Positions 30,724 to 38,169 of a DNA stretch of 38,169 nucleotides are shown here, in pieces. The position numbers and the translations under genes were made by a program. The stretch covers positions 1-38,169 of the forward strand of contig DBTL01000134.1 in assembly GCA_002307035.1 (NCBI GenBank). Direction: 5' to 3'. The notes under the pieces were generated by a model, which saw only the letters and a program-made list of their open reading frames with translations, had not been told where the DNA came from and searched no databases. The first letter of the stretch is position 1. Each line of letters opens with the position of its first letter. This DNA is from Bacteroides sp. UBA1317. Its GTDB lineage: Bacteria > Bacteroidota > Bacteroidia > Bacteroidales > Bacteroidaceae.

Positions 30724-33099
30724 TTAGAAATGATAAGTCATATTAGCTAAGAATTGTCTTGGAGCCTGCGTCTCTGCATAGCTATCGACCAACCAATAAT
30801 GCTTATCAGTCAGGTTATTGATCTTCGCACCAATTCTGAAGTTCGAATATTCATAAAACAGAGTTGCATCCAACTTACCATAACCGGAAGCTTCATATTT
30901 ATTCTGCGAATCCAAGTAACTACTGCTGGCAAAGTTACCCCCTAAGCCAATTCCAAACCCCTTCAGAGCACCGGACATTAGTTTATGACTAATCCAAAAA
31001 TTTCCTAAATGTTTGGGAGTAGCCATATCTCTTTTACCTTCAGCTCCTCCTTTAGTAAACTCATTATCATTATAAGCATAACCCAGAATGATGTGCATAC
31101 CCGGAGTTGGATTGGCTATTATGTCCATTTCAACCCCCTTGCTAAACTGTGTACCATCTTGTACACTATAACTGGTTACAGCCGATCCGGTGGATGCGGT
31201 TACCGAACGAAGTCGATCTTCAACCTTAATATGATATACGCTAATGGTACTGTTTAGCTTGCGATTGAACAATTCCAATTTCAACCCACCTTCCCATTGA
31301 AATGCATGCTCAGGCTTGAAAGCCATGATATCTCCAGCTTCATTGTAAGCACCCGGAGATTTATTCTGGAATCCATTCATGTAATTAGCAAAAACAGACA
31401 TCTTATCTTTAAGAACTTGATATACTACGCCAAATTTGGGTGACCAAGCCGTCTGCATATAATTATTCTCTACATCATCAAAACGATCAAGACGAAGACT
31501 AGCCATCAAATCCAAACGCTCTGTCACATTGAAAACATCCGAGAAATAGGTGCTATACGTGCGGGTAAAACGCCTAGTATTCCTTGTCTGATTAGGACTT
31601 GCCATCTTTAAGTTATATTTATCTAGATAGATAGGCACAGCAGCTCCGTGAATAGCAATATTGCCGGTTGTAGTACTTAATCCCTTATCATAGCTAGTCA
31701 CAATTGATCGTGTATCAATAGTTGTCAGTCTGGTGTAATCCATCCCTATCAGCACTCTATTTCGGAATTGTCCCAAATAGAAATCACCATTAAAGTTTTG
31801 TTGCACCTGTTGAGTCGTGAATACACTTGGAATATGCATCATGCGCCGAGATAAACTATCTGTAGAAGTCACATCCAAAAAAATGTAATTTGCATCATTG
31901 TCGGTCCGTGCATAAGAAACCAACGTCTGCGAAGTCCATTTATCAGAAATCTTATATTTAGCCTCAGCAAAAATATTCAAAACTTCAGCTTTACTTGTTA
32001 CATCATTAGACGCAAAAGATTTATTCCAATCCCAATTGAGTTCATCTAAATTCTTTATATCAACCCCACTCAAGTTAACATAAGAAGTCGTACGATTCGA
32101 TTTGAAATATTCCGCATCGACCGTAAACGAGAGGCGATCTGTTGCGTTAAATGTAAAAGTCGGAGCCAGCATAAAGGTTTTGTTTATGCCATAGTCTTTA
32201 AAACTATTTTCTTTATACAAAGCTGTATTTACTCTGAATAAAGCTTTCCCTTCTTTATCCAGAGTAGTATTATAATCTGCCGTCATACGTCCTAATCCCC
32301 ATGCACCGGCAGAAAAGCCTATTTCGCCTCCTTTTTCGCCGTATGCTCTTTTAGTGACACGATTAATAAGCCCGCCATACGAAATGAGAGTTGTCCCGAA
32401 TAATGTACCTGATGGACCTTTAATCACTTCAATACTTTCTAAATTGGCCGGATCAGACAATGACACAAAGTTAGTTGCCATACCATTACGTATAGAACCT
32501 GCTCCATCAGCACCCGCAAAACCACGCAAGCGCATAGCCATACCCGTTCCGCCTGAGCCTACCCCGAGCGTTGCAGCTGTAACACCAGGCGAAGTAGTCA
32601 GAACGTTGCGAAAATCAACCGCGATCTGTTCATTCAGAAGCTCTTTAGGAACAACAGTATAGGCCTGTGGATTCTCCAGATTTTTAATAGGCATACGCGC
32701 CACGAAATCCGACTTCTTTTGGGCAAATTTCTTAATCATACCATCTACCACCACTTCATCCAGCATTTGTGCCGATGCATCAATAGTGATAATACCCATA
32801 TCAGTAGTTTTGCCCAATGTTACAACCACCTTTTTCTCTATTGGTTGGCTGCCCATATAAGAAAATTGAACAACATAGTCACCCGCGTTTATATTAAACG
32901 AGAATTCACCTTTGCTGTTAGTATAGCCTCCCTTGTTCTTTTCTTTAACGCTTACAGCAACGGCTTCTAATTCTGTTCTATCTGCTGCCGCAATTACTTT
33001 TCCTGTAATCGTGCCAGTCTGTCCATAACTATAAATAGAACAAAATGATAAAAACAAAGGTAAATAAAACAGTCTTGAGAATCTTCTTCTTTTCTTCAT
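30724..33099 (-). CDS. TonB-dependent siderophore receptor
   Basis: The 791-aa outer-membrane receptor should take up a ferric siderophore. The start at 33099 gives MKKRRRFSRLFYLPLFLSFC with cleavage near YSYGQ; the longer frame from 33174 hides this signal peptide. Residues about 25-100 are a carboxypeptidase-regulatory-like domain (TGKVIAAADRTELEAVAVSV). The plug shows PQAYTVVPKELLNEQIAVDF, SPGVTAATLGVGSGGTGMAM, RGFAGADGAGSIRNGMATNF and SIEVIKGPSGTLFG, the FhuA/FoxA siderophore-receptor pattern. The barrel ends APRQFLANMTYHF with a terminal Phe. The downstream esterase supports a siderophore role. No FecI/FecR pair is adjacent, so control is probably by a Fur-type repressor elsewhere. Confidence 0.92.
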   Translation of the reverse strand: MKKRRRFSRLFYLPLFLSFCSIYSYGQTGTITGKVIAAADRTELEAVAVSVKEKNKGGYTNSKGEFSFNINAGDYVVQFSYMGSQPIEKKVVVTLGKTTDMGIITIDASAQMLDEVVVDGMIKKFAQKKSDFVARMPIKNLENPQAYTVVPKELLNEQIAVDFRNVLTTSPGVTAATLGVGSGGTGMAMRLRGFAGADGAGSIRNGMATNFVSLSDPANLESIEVIKGPSGTLFGTTLISYGGLINRVTKRAYGEKGGEIGFSAGAWGLGRMTADYNTTLDKEGKALFRVNTALYKENSFKDYGINKTFMLAPTFTFNATDRLSFTVDAEYFKSNRTTSYVNLSGVDIKNLDELNWDWNKSFASNDVTSKAEVLNIFAEAKYKISDKWTSQTLVSYARTDNDANYIFLDVTSTDSLSRRMMHIPSVFTTQQVQQNFNGDFYLGQFRNRVLIGMDYTRLTTIDTRSIVTSYDKGLSTTTGNIAIHGAAVPIYLDKYNLKMASPNQTRNTRRFTRTYSTYFSDVFNVTERLDLMASLRLDRFDDVENNYMQTAWSPKFGVVYQVLKDKMSVFANYMNGFQNKSPGAYNEAGDIMAFKPEHAFQWEGGLKLELFNRKLNSTISVYHIKVEDRLRSVTASTGSAVTSYSVQDGTQFSKGVEMDIIANPTPGMHIILGYAYNDNEFTKGGAEGKRDMATPKHLGNFWISHKLMSGALKGFGIGLGGNFASSSYLDSQNKYEASGYGKLDATLFYEYSNFRIGAKINNLTDKHYWLVDSYAETQAPRQFLANMTYHF

Positions 33100-33143
33100 T
33101 GATGAAATGTTTATGTGTTTGAAATTCGTTAAATAAGATTTCG

Positions 33144-33174
33144 CAAAGATATAGAAGCTTATTGCTGAGTACAA
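33144..33174 (-). promoter_or_regulatory. Promoter of the siderophore receptor gene
   Basis: The minus strand has TTG (33174-33172), a 20-nt spacer and TATCTTTG (33151-33144), an exact Bacteroides-type -7 box 44 nt before the ATG. Confidence 0.6.
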
Positions 33175-33241
33175 TCGCCATAAATAATCATAATGAAGAG
33201 TGAAATACCTATAATGCGTGATTTGTTTTGCCGGTTTTGGC

Positions 33242-35548
33242 TCAATAACTTATTCTCACTCCTGCAAAATAGCTACGAGGCGCTGCAGGTCCATAGATAT
33301 AATCAGAATCCCGTTTTCTACCTTTATCAAAATCTTCTTGATAAGCATCAAACAAGTTTTGAACGCCAACATTGAGTTGTAAAACAGTAGATTTATAAAT
33401 ACTAAAATCATAAGATGCCTTAAAACCTAAGTCTAGAAAATCACGAGTCTTTACAGCCACATCGTTTGCCACATAACCGGCCAGATGCTTTACAAGCATC
33501 GATCCGGTATAAGTACCCGAAAATGCAATATTCAAAGCTTTCACAGGAGTGTAGGTCGCTGTGAAGTAGCCGTAAATATTGGGCGTGCGAAATATTTTCT
33601 TCTCGGCAGGAGCCGTGCTACTCCATTTTTCGGGTTCATCATATCGGCTTCGCTGCAGAGTAGCGCCAGCCTGCAACTGCAACAATGACAAATAAGCCAG
33701 CTTACCTTCAATTGTGAATCCCATCACTTTAGCACCCGAACCGTTGCGACGCTGTTTGATTAAAACCCCGTCACGATATTCATCTGTATCCTCAATTACA
33801 AATACATCTAAAAGCTGGGTATAGAAACCCTCTAATAAGAAGTTGGCCTGAAAAGCGCCAAATCGACGATATATATCCGCTGATGCGCTAAAACTTTGTG
33901 ATTTTTCCTCTTTCAAATTGGGAGCACGCTCTATCATTGAAACAGTTCCCCCTACATTTGCTACATGCAAATCTTCGTCGAAGGCTTGCGGAGCACGAAA
34001 GCCCGAAGAATAGCTCAATCGTAAGTTCATATTTTCCGTGGGGTTAAAGCGAAGATTGGCTCTGGGGTTAATGATTACATGATCCATTAAGTTATGTTTA
34101 TCTAAACGTGCGCCAACAAGAATACTCCACTTTTCATTCTTCCACTCATTCTGTAGAAAAGCACTATTTATATTCACTGTTTGTTTGGTGTAGCGGTTGT
34201 ATCCCCACATATTGTCTTCGAGTGCATCCCGACTATACTCTACTCCCGTAGTCAGATCAGAAGGCATAAAAAGAAAATTATTAAAACTATATACGTACTG
34301 AGAACCGGCCATAAAAGTCAAATCCGTAGTCTTGCCATACGCATTCGGATCTTGACCACCCCCATAATAACTATCACGATCAGTATGTTGGGCAGATGAG
34401 AAGAAGCTCAGCCGATACTTCTCATTAGGCGAAGATAAGTCGAATTTCACTCCTCCTCCATTAATAGAATGTTCCAATTGCTCGGCTATGTTAGCTTCGT
34501 GAGGAGGGCGATTCAGCATATCGCCGCCACGGCGAAACTCCTGCATATGGTGATATTCAAAAGTAAGCTTCGAATACGTACTCGTTTTAAAATATGAACG
34601 TAAGCCAACCGTTTGGTTTTTCAATTTTGGCATCTCGGTATACCCGTCTCCATCATCGTCATAACTTGATCGGGCACGGTTTTGACCAAAAACATAAAGC
34701 CCTGCCCGTTGATCATCTGTCACTAACGAGGCATTGATTGAAGTATTGTTATCGAAAGAGGAACTCCCACCGATGGAAGTAAACGTATGAGTCAGTTGTC
34801 CCGAATTTCTGAGAGGCTCTTTAGTAATAATATTGATGGTACCTGCTATAGCCGAAGAGCCAAACAGGGCAGAACCACCCCCACGCATTACTTCTACACG
34901 TTCTATCATGTTGGCTGGTATCTGTTCAAGGCCATAAATTCCGGAAAGAGCGCTAAATATGGGACGGGAGTCTATTAATATCTGCGTATAAGGACCATCA
35001 AGACCATTCATACGTACTTGTTGAAAACCGCAATTTTGGCAATTGGTCTCTACTCTGACACCCGGCTGAAAATTGAGCCCTTGTGAAAGTGTTGAAGAAT
35101 TAGTCGTTTCAAACATCTTGAGATCAAGCACATTGACCAAAGTAGGAGCCATGCGACGAGTTGTTTCACTGCGATTGGCTGAAATCACAACTCCGTCAAG
35201 CGCCACCAAATCCTCTTCTATTTCAAAATCTTCTTCAAGCGTATGTCCCTTCTTCAGAGTAACATTTCGTCGAACAGTTTTGTATCCCACCGAAGTAACT
35301 TCAAGTATAAAACGGCCTTCGGGAAGATTCTTAAGAAAATAATGCCCCGTAGCATCCGTCACAGTACCAATGGTAGTCCCTTTTAAGGCAATGGTGATGT
35401 AGGGCAGATGTTCTTTAGAATTCTTATTAAGCACGTGCCCGATGATATTTGCATCAGACTTCTTTAATTCAGGGTAATCGATATTTTCTGCTTGTGCAGA
35501 CAGCAATGGCCAACACAAACAAGCTATAGAGAAAATCAAAGCTTTCAT
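33242..35548 (-). CDS. TonB-dependent receptor with CxxC in the plug (probable metal or metal-complex uptake)
   Basis: The 768-aa outer-membrane receptor has a signal peptide (MKALIFSIACLCWPLLSAQA), a carboxypeptidase-regulatory-like domain at about 33-110 and a plug of the CirA/BtuB type (GVVISANRSETTRRMAPTLV). The plug contains Cys170 and Cys173 in VETNCQNCGFQQVRMNG, followed by GPYTQILIDSRPIFSALSG and ERVEVMRGGGSALFGSSAIA. The barrel ends RSYFAGVRISY with terminal Tyr. Similar Bacteroidetes receptors keep this CxxC. The neighbour upstream is a small His-rich membrane protein, 174 nt away on the same strand, which favours a transition metal such as Zn or Cu as cargo over a sugar. It is not a SusC: no SusD partner is near. 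Confidence 0.87.
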   Translation of the reverse strand: MKALIFSIACLCWPLLSAQAENIDYPELKKSDANIIGHVLNKNSKEHLPYITIALKGTTIGTVTDATGHYFLKNLPEGRFILEVTSVGYKTVRRNVTLKKGHTLEEDFEIEEDLVALDGVVISANRSETTRRMAPTLVNVLDLKMFETTNSSTLSQGLNFQPGVRVETNCQNCGFQQVRMNGLDGPYTQILIDSRPIFSALSGIYGLEQIPANMIERVEVMRGGGSALFGSSAIAGTINIITKEPLRNSGQLTHTFTSIGGSSSFDNNTSINASLVTDDQRAGLYVFGQNRARSSYDDDGDGYTEMPKLKNQTVGLRSYFKTSTYSKLTFEYHHMQEFRRGGDMLNRPPHEANIAEQLEHSINGGGVKFDLSSPNEKYRLSFFSSAQHTDRDSYYGGGQDPNAYGKTTDLTFMAGSQYVYSFNNFLFMPSDLTTGVEYSRDALEDNMWGYNRYTKQTVNINSAFLQNEWKNEKWSILVGARLDKHNLMDHVIINPRANLRFNPTENMNLRLSYSSGFRAPQAFDEDLHVANVGGTVSMIERAPNLKEEKSQSFSASADIYRRFGAFQANFLLEGFYTQLLDVFVIEDTDEYRDGVLIKQRRNGSGAKVMGFTIEGKLAYLSLLQLQAGATLQRSRYDEPEKWSSTAPAEKKIFRTPNIYGYFTATYTPVKALNIAFSGTYTGSMLVKHLAGYVANDVAVKTRDFLDLGFKASYDFSIYKSTVLQLNVGVQNLFDAYQEDFDKGRKRDSDYIYGPAAPRSYFAGVRISY

Positions 35549-35722
35549 TTATTCGTTATTTAAGGATGAATAGAAAACGCACAATATCTCCACCAGAACG
35601 CAAAACAGATGTATTCCTAACGATGTTCGATCAGAAAAATCTTAGAGAACAAACATTCCATAAAAAATAAGATATGTGCAATAAAAAAGAGTGTCAATAG
35701 AAATTATTGATACAAATAAGAC

Positions 35723-36070
35723 TTAACGAATAGTGAAAGGAGGAGCACGAAGTGAGATACAACCAGTATACCAAGAGATTGGTCTTGACGCATCCGGATC
35801 AATTTGAAAGACAGAAAGTAAAATCGGAGTAAACAGCAATAGGAAAGAAAATAAGATTGCTGTAGTAATCACCACATGAGACAAGTGATGTATCAGCTGA
35901 AACTCCGCAGTAGAATGAGTATGTTCTACATCTTTATTAAAAGGGTGCGAATGTACAATTGTAACTCCATTCACCACATGAGAGTGAACAAAGAGACTTA
36001 CCATGCCTATATACGAGATAAACAAGACAGGCAAGAAACATTTTAAGAGCTTTATATACAATTGTTTCAT
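35723..36070 (-). CDS. Small His-rich membrane protein, probably metal-binding
   Basis: I cannot name this 115-aa protein. From the ATG at 36070 it has an N-terminal hydrophobic segment (about 11-28), then an exposed stretch with paired histidines at 29/31, 40/42 and 50/52 (HSHVVNGVTIVHSHPF, EHTHS) and HHLSH at 61-65, and a second membrane segment at about 66-88. A short polar C-terminus follows. The HxH pairs suggest binding of Zn, Cu or Ni on one side of the membrane. A start six codons upstream (36088) is possible but lacks family support. It is followed by a TonB receptor on the same strand, and its promoter contains a palindrome, so a metal-uptake unit is my reading. Function is inferred. 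Confidence 0.7.
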   Translation of the reverse strand: MKQLYIKLLKCFLPVLFISYIGMVSLFVHSHVVNGVTIVHSHPFNKDVEHTHSTAEFQLIHHLSHVVITTAILFSFLLLFTPILLSVFQIDPDASRPISWYTGCISLRAPPFTIR

Positions 36071-36085
36071 TCCATAAATAAACGT

Positions 36086-36115
36086 CAAAGGTATTGCATT
36101 GGTTCACACAATGCA
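36086..36115 (-). promoter_or_regulatory. Promoter with 7-7-7 palindrome upstream of the His-rich protein
   Basis: The minus-strand -7 box TACCTTTG lies at 36093-36086. Next to it, filling the -33 to -7 spacer, is TGCATTG-GTTCACA-CAATGCA (36095-36115), a perfect inverted repeat with 7-nt arms and a 7-nt centre. Its size and position suit a Fur/Zur-type repressor site. No direct evidence names the regulator. Confidence 0.5.
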
Positions 36116-36144
36116 TGTCTTCCTCTCGATCTTATTTTGAAGGC

Positions 36145-36212
36145 AAAGTTTCCTTACTATAAACCTTTAGTTTCAATACGTTGAAACTAAAGGTTTATAG
36201 TAAGGAAACTTT
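36145..36212. repeat. Perfect 32-bp inverted repeat, 4-nt loop
   Basis: Arms 36145-36176 and 36181-36212 are exact reverse complements around TACG. On the plus strand the right arm runs into TTTGTTTTT, like a terminator, but the genes on both sides are minus-strand, so it may instead end the GlxA transcript or be a mobile or structural repeat. Arms begin AAAGTTTCC and end TAGTTTCAA. Confidence 0.85.
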
Positions 36213-36299
36213 TTGTTTTTAAGCACGAAAACAAAAGTTTTATAGTATTAAGAATATGATGAAACTGTACTTCCCTGGAAATAATGCAGTGAAATAGAA

Positions 36300-37301
36300 T
36301 TATCCGAATGACGAGAGAAAACTTCTCCTATATTGAGCAGGCGTGGTATCTAGTATTTTGATAAACTGACGATGCATATTATCTGCATTTTTCAATCCAC
36401 ACTGAGAAGCAACCTCATCCAACGACAATTGTGTCTCTACTAAATACTGACAAGCATAATCCACCCTTAGTTTATCAATATATTTTGCAGGAGTAATACG
36501 CAATTCACGGGCAAATACTCTGGCGAAATTACGCGGGCTCATTGCCACATATTCGGCTAATGCTTCTATCCTCAAATCTTCTTTAAAATGATTAAGTAAC
36601 CATTCACAAACTCTACGCATGGACAGATTATTGATGTTCTGACAGTCCAGAGGAGTCGTAAACTGAGCCTGATTTCCGGGACGCTTAAGAAATAAGACCA
36701 TCCACCGGGCAACGTACAAAGCAAAAGATTTGCCATAATCTTCCTCTACCAAAGCCAATGCTAAGTCCATTCCGGAACTGATTCCTCCCGCGGTGTATAT
36801 ATTTCCGTCTTTACTAAAAATGCGCGCTATTTTCACTTTAACCAAAGGATACATCTTGGCTAAGTCTTCACTTTTTGCCCAATGCGTAGTCACCTCTTTA
36901 CCATCCAGCAGACCTGCTTCGGCCAAGAAAAAGGCAGCAGAACATATCGAACAAATTCGACGAACACTCTCGGACTGTTTCTTTAACCATCCAATCAATT
37001 CCTGATTCATCTCGTAATCTTGCAGTTTTGGAAGTGCTGAAAGAATTAAAGTATCAATCGGATAATCAATTGCCTTATAGCTACCTTCCGATAAAATAGA
37101 CAAACCTCCGGAAGTAGTTATCATCTTTCTGTTCTCCGCTGAAACGACATGGGTTTGATACTTGAAGTTCACGATCTCTTTTATCGTCTCAAACTTGTCT
37201 ATTGCTTTATCAAAGACCTCTAACGGTCCGGCAATATTCAACAGCGTTGAATTCTCAGGAGCTAATATAACAATATGCCTTACCTCATATTCCTTTTGCA
37301 T
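36300..37301 (-). CDS. GlxA-family transcriptional regulator (DJ-1/PfpI-like + AraC HTH)
   Basis: The 333-aa protein joins an N-terminal class I glutamine amidotransferase-like (DJ-1/PfpI) domain, about 8-190, to a C-terminal AraC-type pair of helix-turn-helices, about 225-330. The amidotransferase elbow reads CSICSAAFFLAEAGLLDGKE, with THW a little later, and TAGGISSGMDLALALVEEDYG closes the domain. The AraC part includes MSPRNFARVFARELRITPAKYID and ends in the family signature LKNADNMHRQFIKILDTTPAQYRR. It is divergent from gapA, with about 150 nt between the starts. Such proteins act in diverse responses; the target and ligand cannot be told from the sequence. Confidence 0.9.
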   Translation of the reverse strand: MQKEYEVRHIVILAPENSTLLNIAGPLEVFDKAIDKFETIKEIVNFKYQTHVVSAENRKMITTSGGLSILSEGSYKAIDYPIDTLILSALPKLQDYEMNQELIGWLKKQSESVRRICSICSAAFFLAEAGLLDGKEVTTHWAKSEDLAKMYPLVKVKIARIFSKDGNIYTAGGISSGMDLALALVEEDYGKSFALYVARWMVLFLKRPGNQAQFTTPLDCQNINNLSMRRVCEWLLNHFKEDLRIEALAEYVAMSPRNFARVFARELRITPAKYIDKLRVDYACQYLVETQLSLDEVASQCGLKNADNMHRQFIKILDTTPAQYRRSFLSSFG

Positions 37302-37376
37302 AATACAACAATTATTAAAGATATATCTTAAACATACGAATGATCCTAAAGTGGCAGGAATTGCCTGTTTTTTGTC

Positions 37377-37408
37377 CTTGCAGACAATTATTTATTCCGC
37401 TAACTTTG
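37377..37408 (+). promoter_or_regulatory. Promoter of the GAPDH gene
   Basis: CTTG (37377-37380), a 20-nt spacer and TAACTTTG (37401-37408) fit the Bacteroides consensus. Transcription should begin near 37415. Confidence 0.6.
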
Positions 37409-37434
37409 CAGTACTAACAAGAGAGAGAAATAAA

Positions 37435-37473
37435 ATGTTTAATTATGAAAACAACAATTATGAAAACAATTAA
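37435..37473 (+). other. Short overlapping frame and tandem start duplication at gapA
   Basis: AATTATGAAAACAA is repeated at 37442 and 37457, so two in-frame ATG codons (37445 and 37460) lie 15 nt apart. An ATG at 37435 opens a 12-codon frame (MFNYENNNYENN) in another frame that ends at 37473, overlapping both starts. It may be an upstream frame or simply chance. Confidence 0.35.
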
Positions 37474-38169
37474 AGTTGGTATTAACGGCTTCGGCCGCAT
37501 CGGACGTTTAGTTCTTCGTGCTACTCAAGGCAGAGAAGACATCCAGATCGTTGGCATCAATGACCTCCTCGACATAGAGTATATTTCTTATATGCTACGC
37601 CATGATACCATCCATGGAAAGTTTGATGGCAGTGTGGAAATTCAAGATGGCAAACTGATCGTCAACGGAAACAGCATACGGATTACAGCAGAAAGAGATC
37701 CGGCTAATCTGAATTGGAAAGAGGTAGAAGCAGAATACATTGTCGAGTCTACGGGTTTGTTCTTAACCAAAGAAAAAGCGCAAGGACACATTACAGCCGG
37801 AGCTAAATATGTAGTTATGTCCGGACCCTCCAAAGACGACACGCCAATGTTCGTTCCGGGTGTTAACGATGATAAATACATCAAAGGAACACAAATCGTG
37901 TCAAATGCATCCTGCACCACCAATTGCGTCGCACTTGTTGCCAAAGTTTTAAATGATAAATTTGGGATACTCGAGGCATTAATGACCACGATACACTCTA
38001 CCACAGCAACACAAAAGACCGTTGACGGACCATCCATGAAAGATTGGAGAGGTGGACGTGCTGCATCAGGAAACATCATACCATCTACTACCGGTGCAGC
38101 AAAAGCTGTCGGCAAAGTCATTCCTGAGTTGAATGGAAAGTTAACCGGCATGTCCTTCCGCGTTCCCAC
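37460..38169 (+). CDS. gapA: Glyceraldehyde-3-phosphate dehydrogenase (partial, C-terminus outside window)
   Basis: GAPDH oxidises glyceraldehyde-3-phosphate to 1,3-bisphosphoglycerate with NAD in glycolysis, in the cytoplasm. The visible 236 codons begin MKTIKVGINGFGRIGRLVLR, the Rossmann NAD-binding motif. The catalytic Cys152 is in SNASCTTNCVALV, and the frame continues through TIHSTTATQKTVDGPS and RAASGNIIPSTTGAAKAVGK to the window end. A start five codons earlier (37445) gives MKTTIMKTIKVG; I prefer 37460, since the extra residues come from a tandem repeat of the start region and are not usual in the family. The gene is monocistronic as far as can be seen. Confidence 0.95.
   Translation, partial: MKTIKVGINGFGRIGRLVLRATQGREDIQIVGINDLLDIEYISYMLRHDTIHGKFDGSVEIQDGKLIVNGNSIRITAERDPANLNWKEVEAEYIVESTGLFLTKEKAQGHITAGAKYVVMSGPSKDDTPMFVPGVNDDKYIKGTQIVSNASCTTNCVALVAKVLNDKFGILEALMTTIHSTTATQKTVDGPSMKDWRGGRAASGNIIPSTTGAAKAVGKVIPELNGKLTGMSFRVP

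Noticed and set aside
33100..33174. Longer start of the siderophore receptor at 33174
   Set aside because: It reads through the promoter region and precedes a good signal peptide starting at 33099.
37162..37473. A 103-aa frame between glxA and gapA
   Set aside because: It runs antisense to the start of glxA and across the gapA promoter, with no family-like sequence.
1..38169. tRNA or rRNA genes
   Set aside because: I saw no cloverleaf with a TTCGA loop and no rRNA-like stretches, though a covariance-model scan was not possible.

Overview
The window looks like a chromosomal segment of a Bacteroidales bacterium, most like Bacteroides. The evidence is an orphan SusC/SusD pair, several large TonB-dependent receptors with N-terminal carboxypeptidase-regulatory-like domains, Bacteroidetes-type promoters (TTTG, about 20 nt, TAnnTTTG) in front of many genes, and almost no Shine-Dalgarno sites. 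Both ends cut genes: ilvB on the left and a GAPDH gene on the right.

Layout. 1-3.4 kb: an ilvD-ilvB branched-chain amino acid operon on the minus strand, preceded by a short Leu/Ile/Val-rich leader peptide, an antiterminator and a terminator, which together form a classical attenuator. 3.6-4.3 kb: a SlyD-type FKBP with a Cys-rich tail. 4.3-8.4 kb: a perfect 29-bp inverted repeat, an L-cysteine desulfidase-like UPF0597 protein and a secreted GH31 glycosidase. 8.7-11.1 kb: aroC and an M20 dipeptidase. 11.2-13.1 kb: an arsR-arsC-acr3 arsenic operon. 13.3-14.3 kb: anmK.

14.4-24.1 kb is the main item: a compact nitrogen-fixation island on the minus strand. In transcription order it runs anfH-nifI1-nifI2-anfD-anfG-anfK-(HEPN-like)-(FMN-binding PNPOx-like)-anfO-nifB, ten tightly spaced genes, followed by a NifA/AnfA-type sigma-54 activator. 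The delta subunit AnfG, AnfO and the AnfD sequence (cofactor ligands at Cys257 and His423) mark it as an iron-only nitrogenase, not a Mo or V enzyme. No nifE, nifN, nifV, nifU or nifS is present in the window. A near-consensus sigma-54 promoter lies upstream of anfH. NifI1/NifI2 suggest post-translational switch-off by 2-oxoglutarate/ATP status. The HEPN-like and flavin-type proteins have no role I can assign, and they are the most novel part of the operon.

24.7-29.3 kb: a SusC/SusD outer-membrane uptake pair without an adjacent hydrolase. 29.5-33.1 kb: a TonB siderophore receptor and a secreted Fes/IroE-like esterase, a likely ferric-siderophore uptake unit. 33.2-36.1 kb: a second TonB receptor with a CxxC in its plug, and a small His-rich membrane protein whose promoter contains a 7-7-7 palindrome, probably a metal-responsive unit. 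36.1-36.2 kb: a perfect 32-bp inverted repeat. 36.3-37.3 kb: a GlxA-type AraC regulator. 37.4 kb to the end: the start of GAPDH.

All family assignments come from reading translated motifs; no database search was run.
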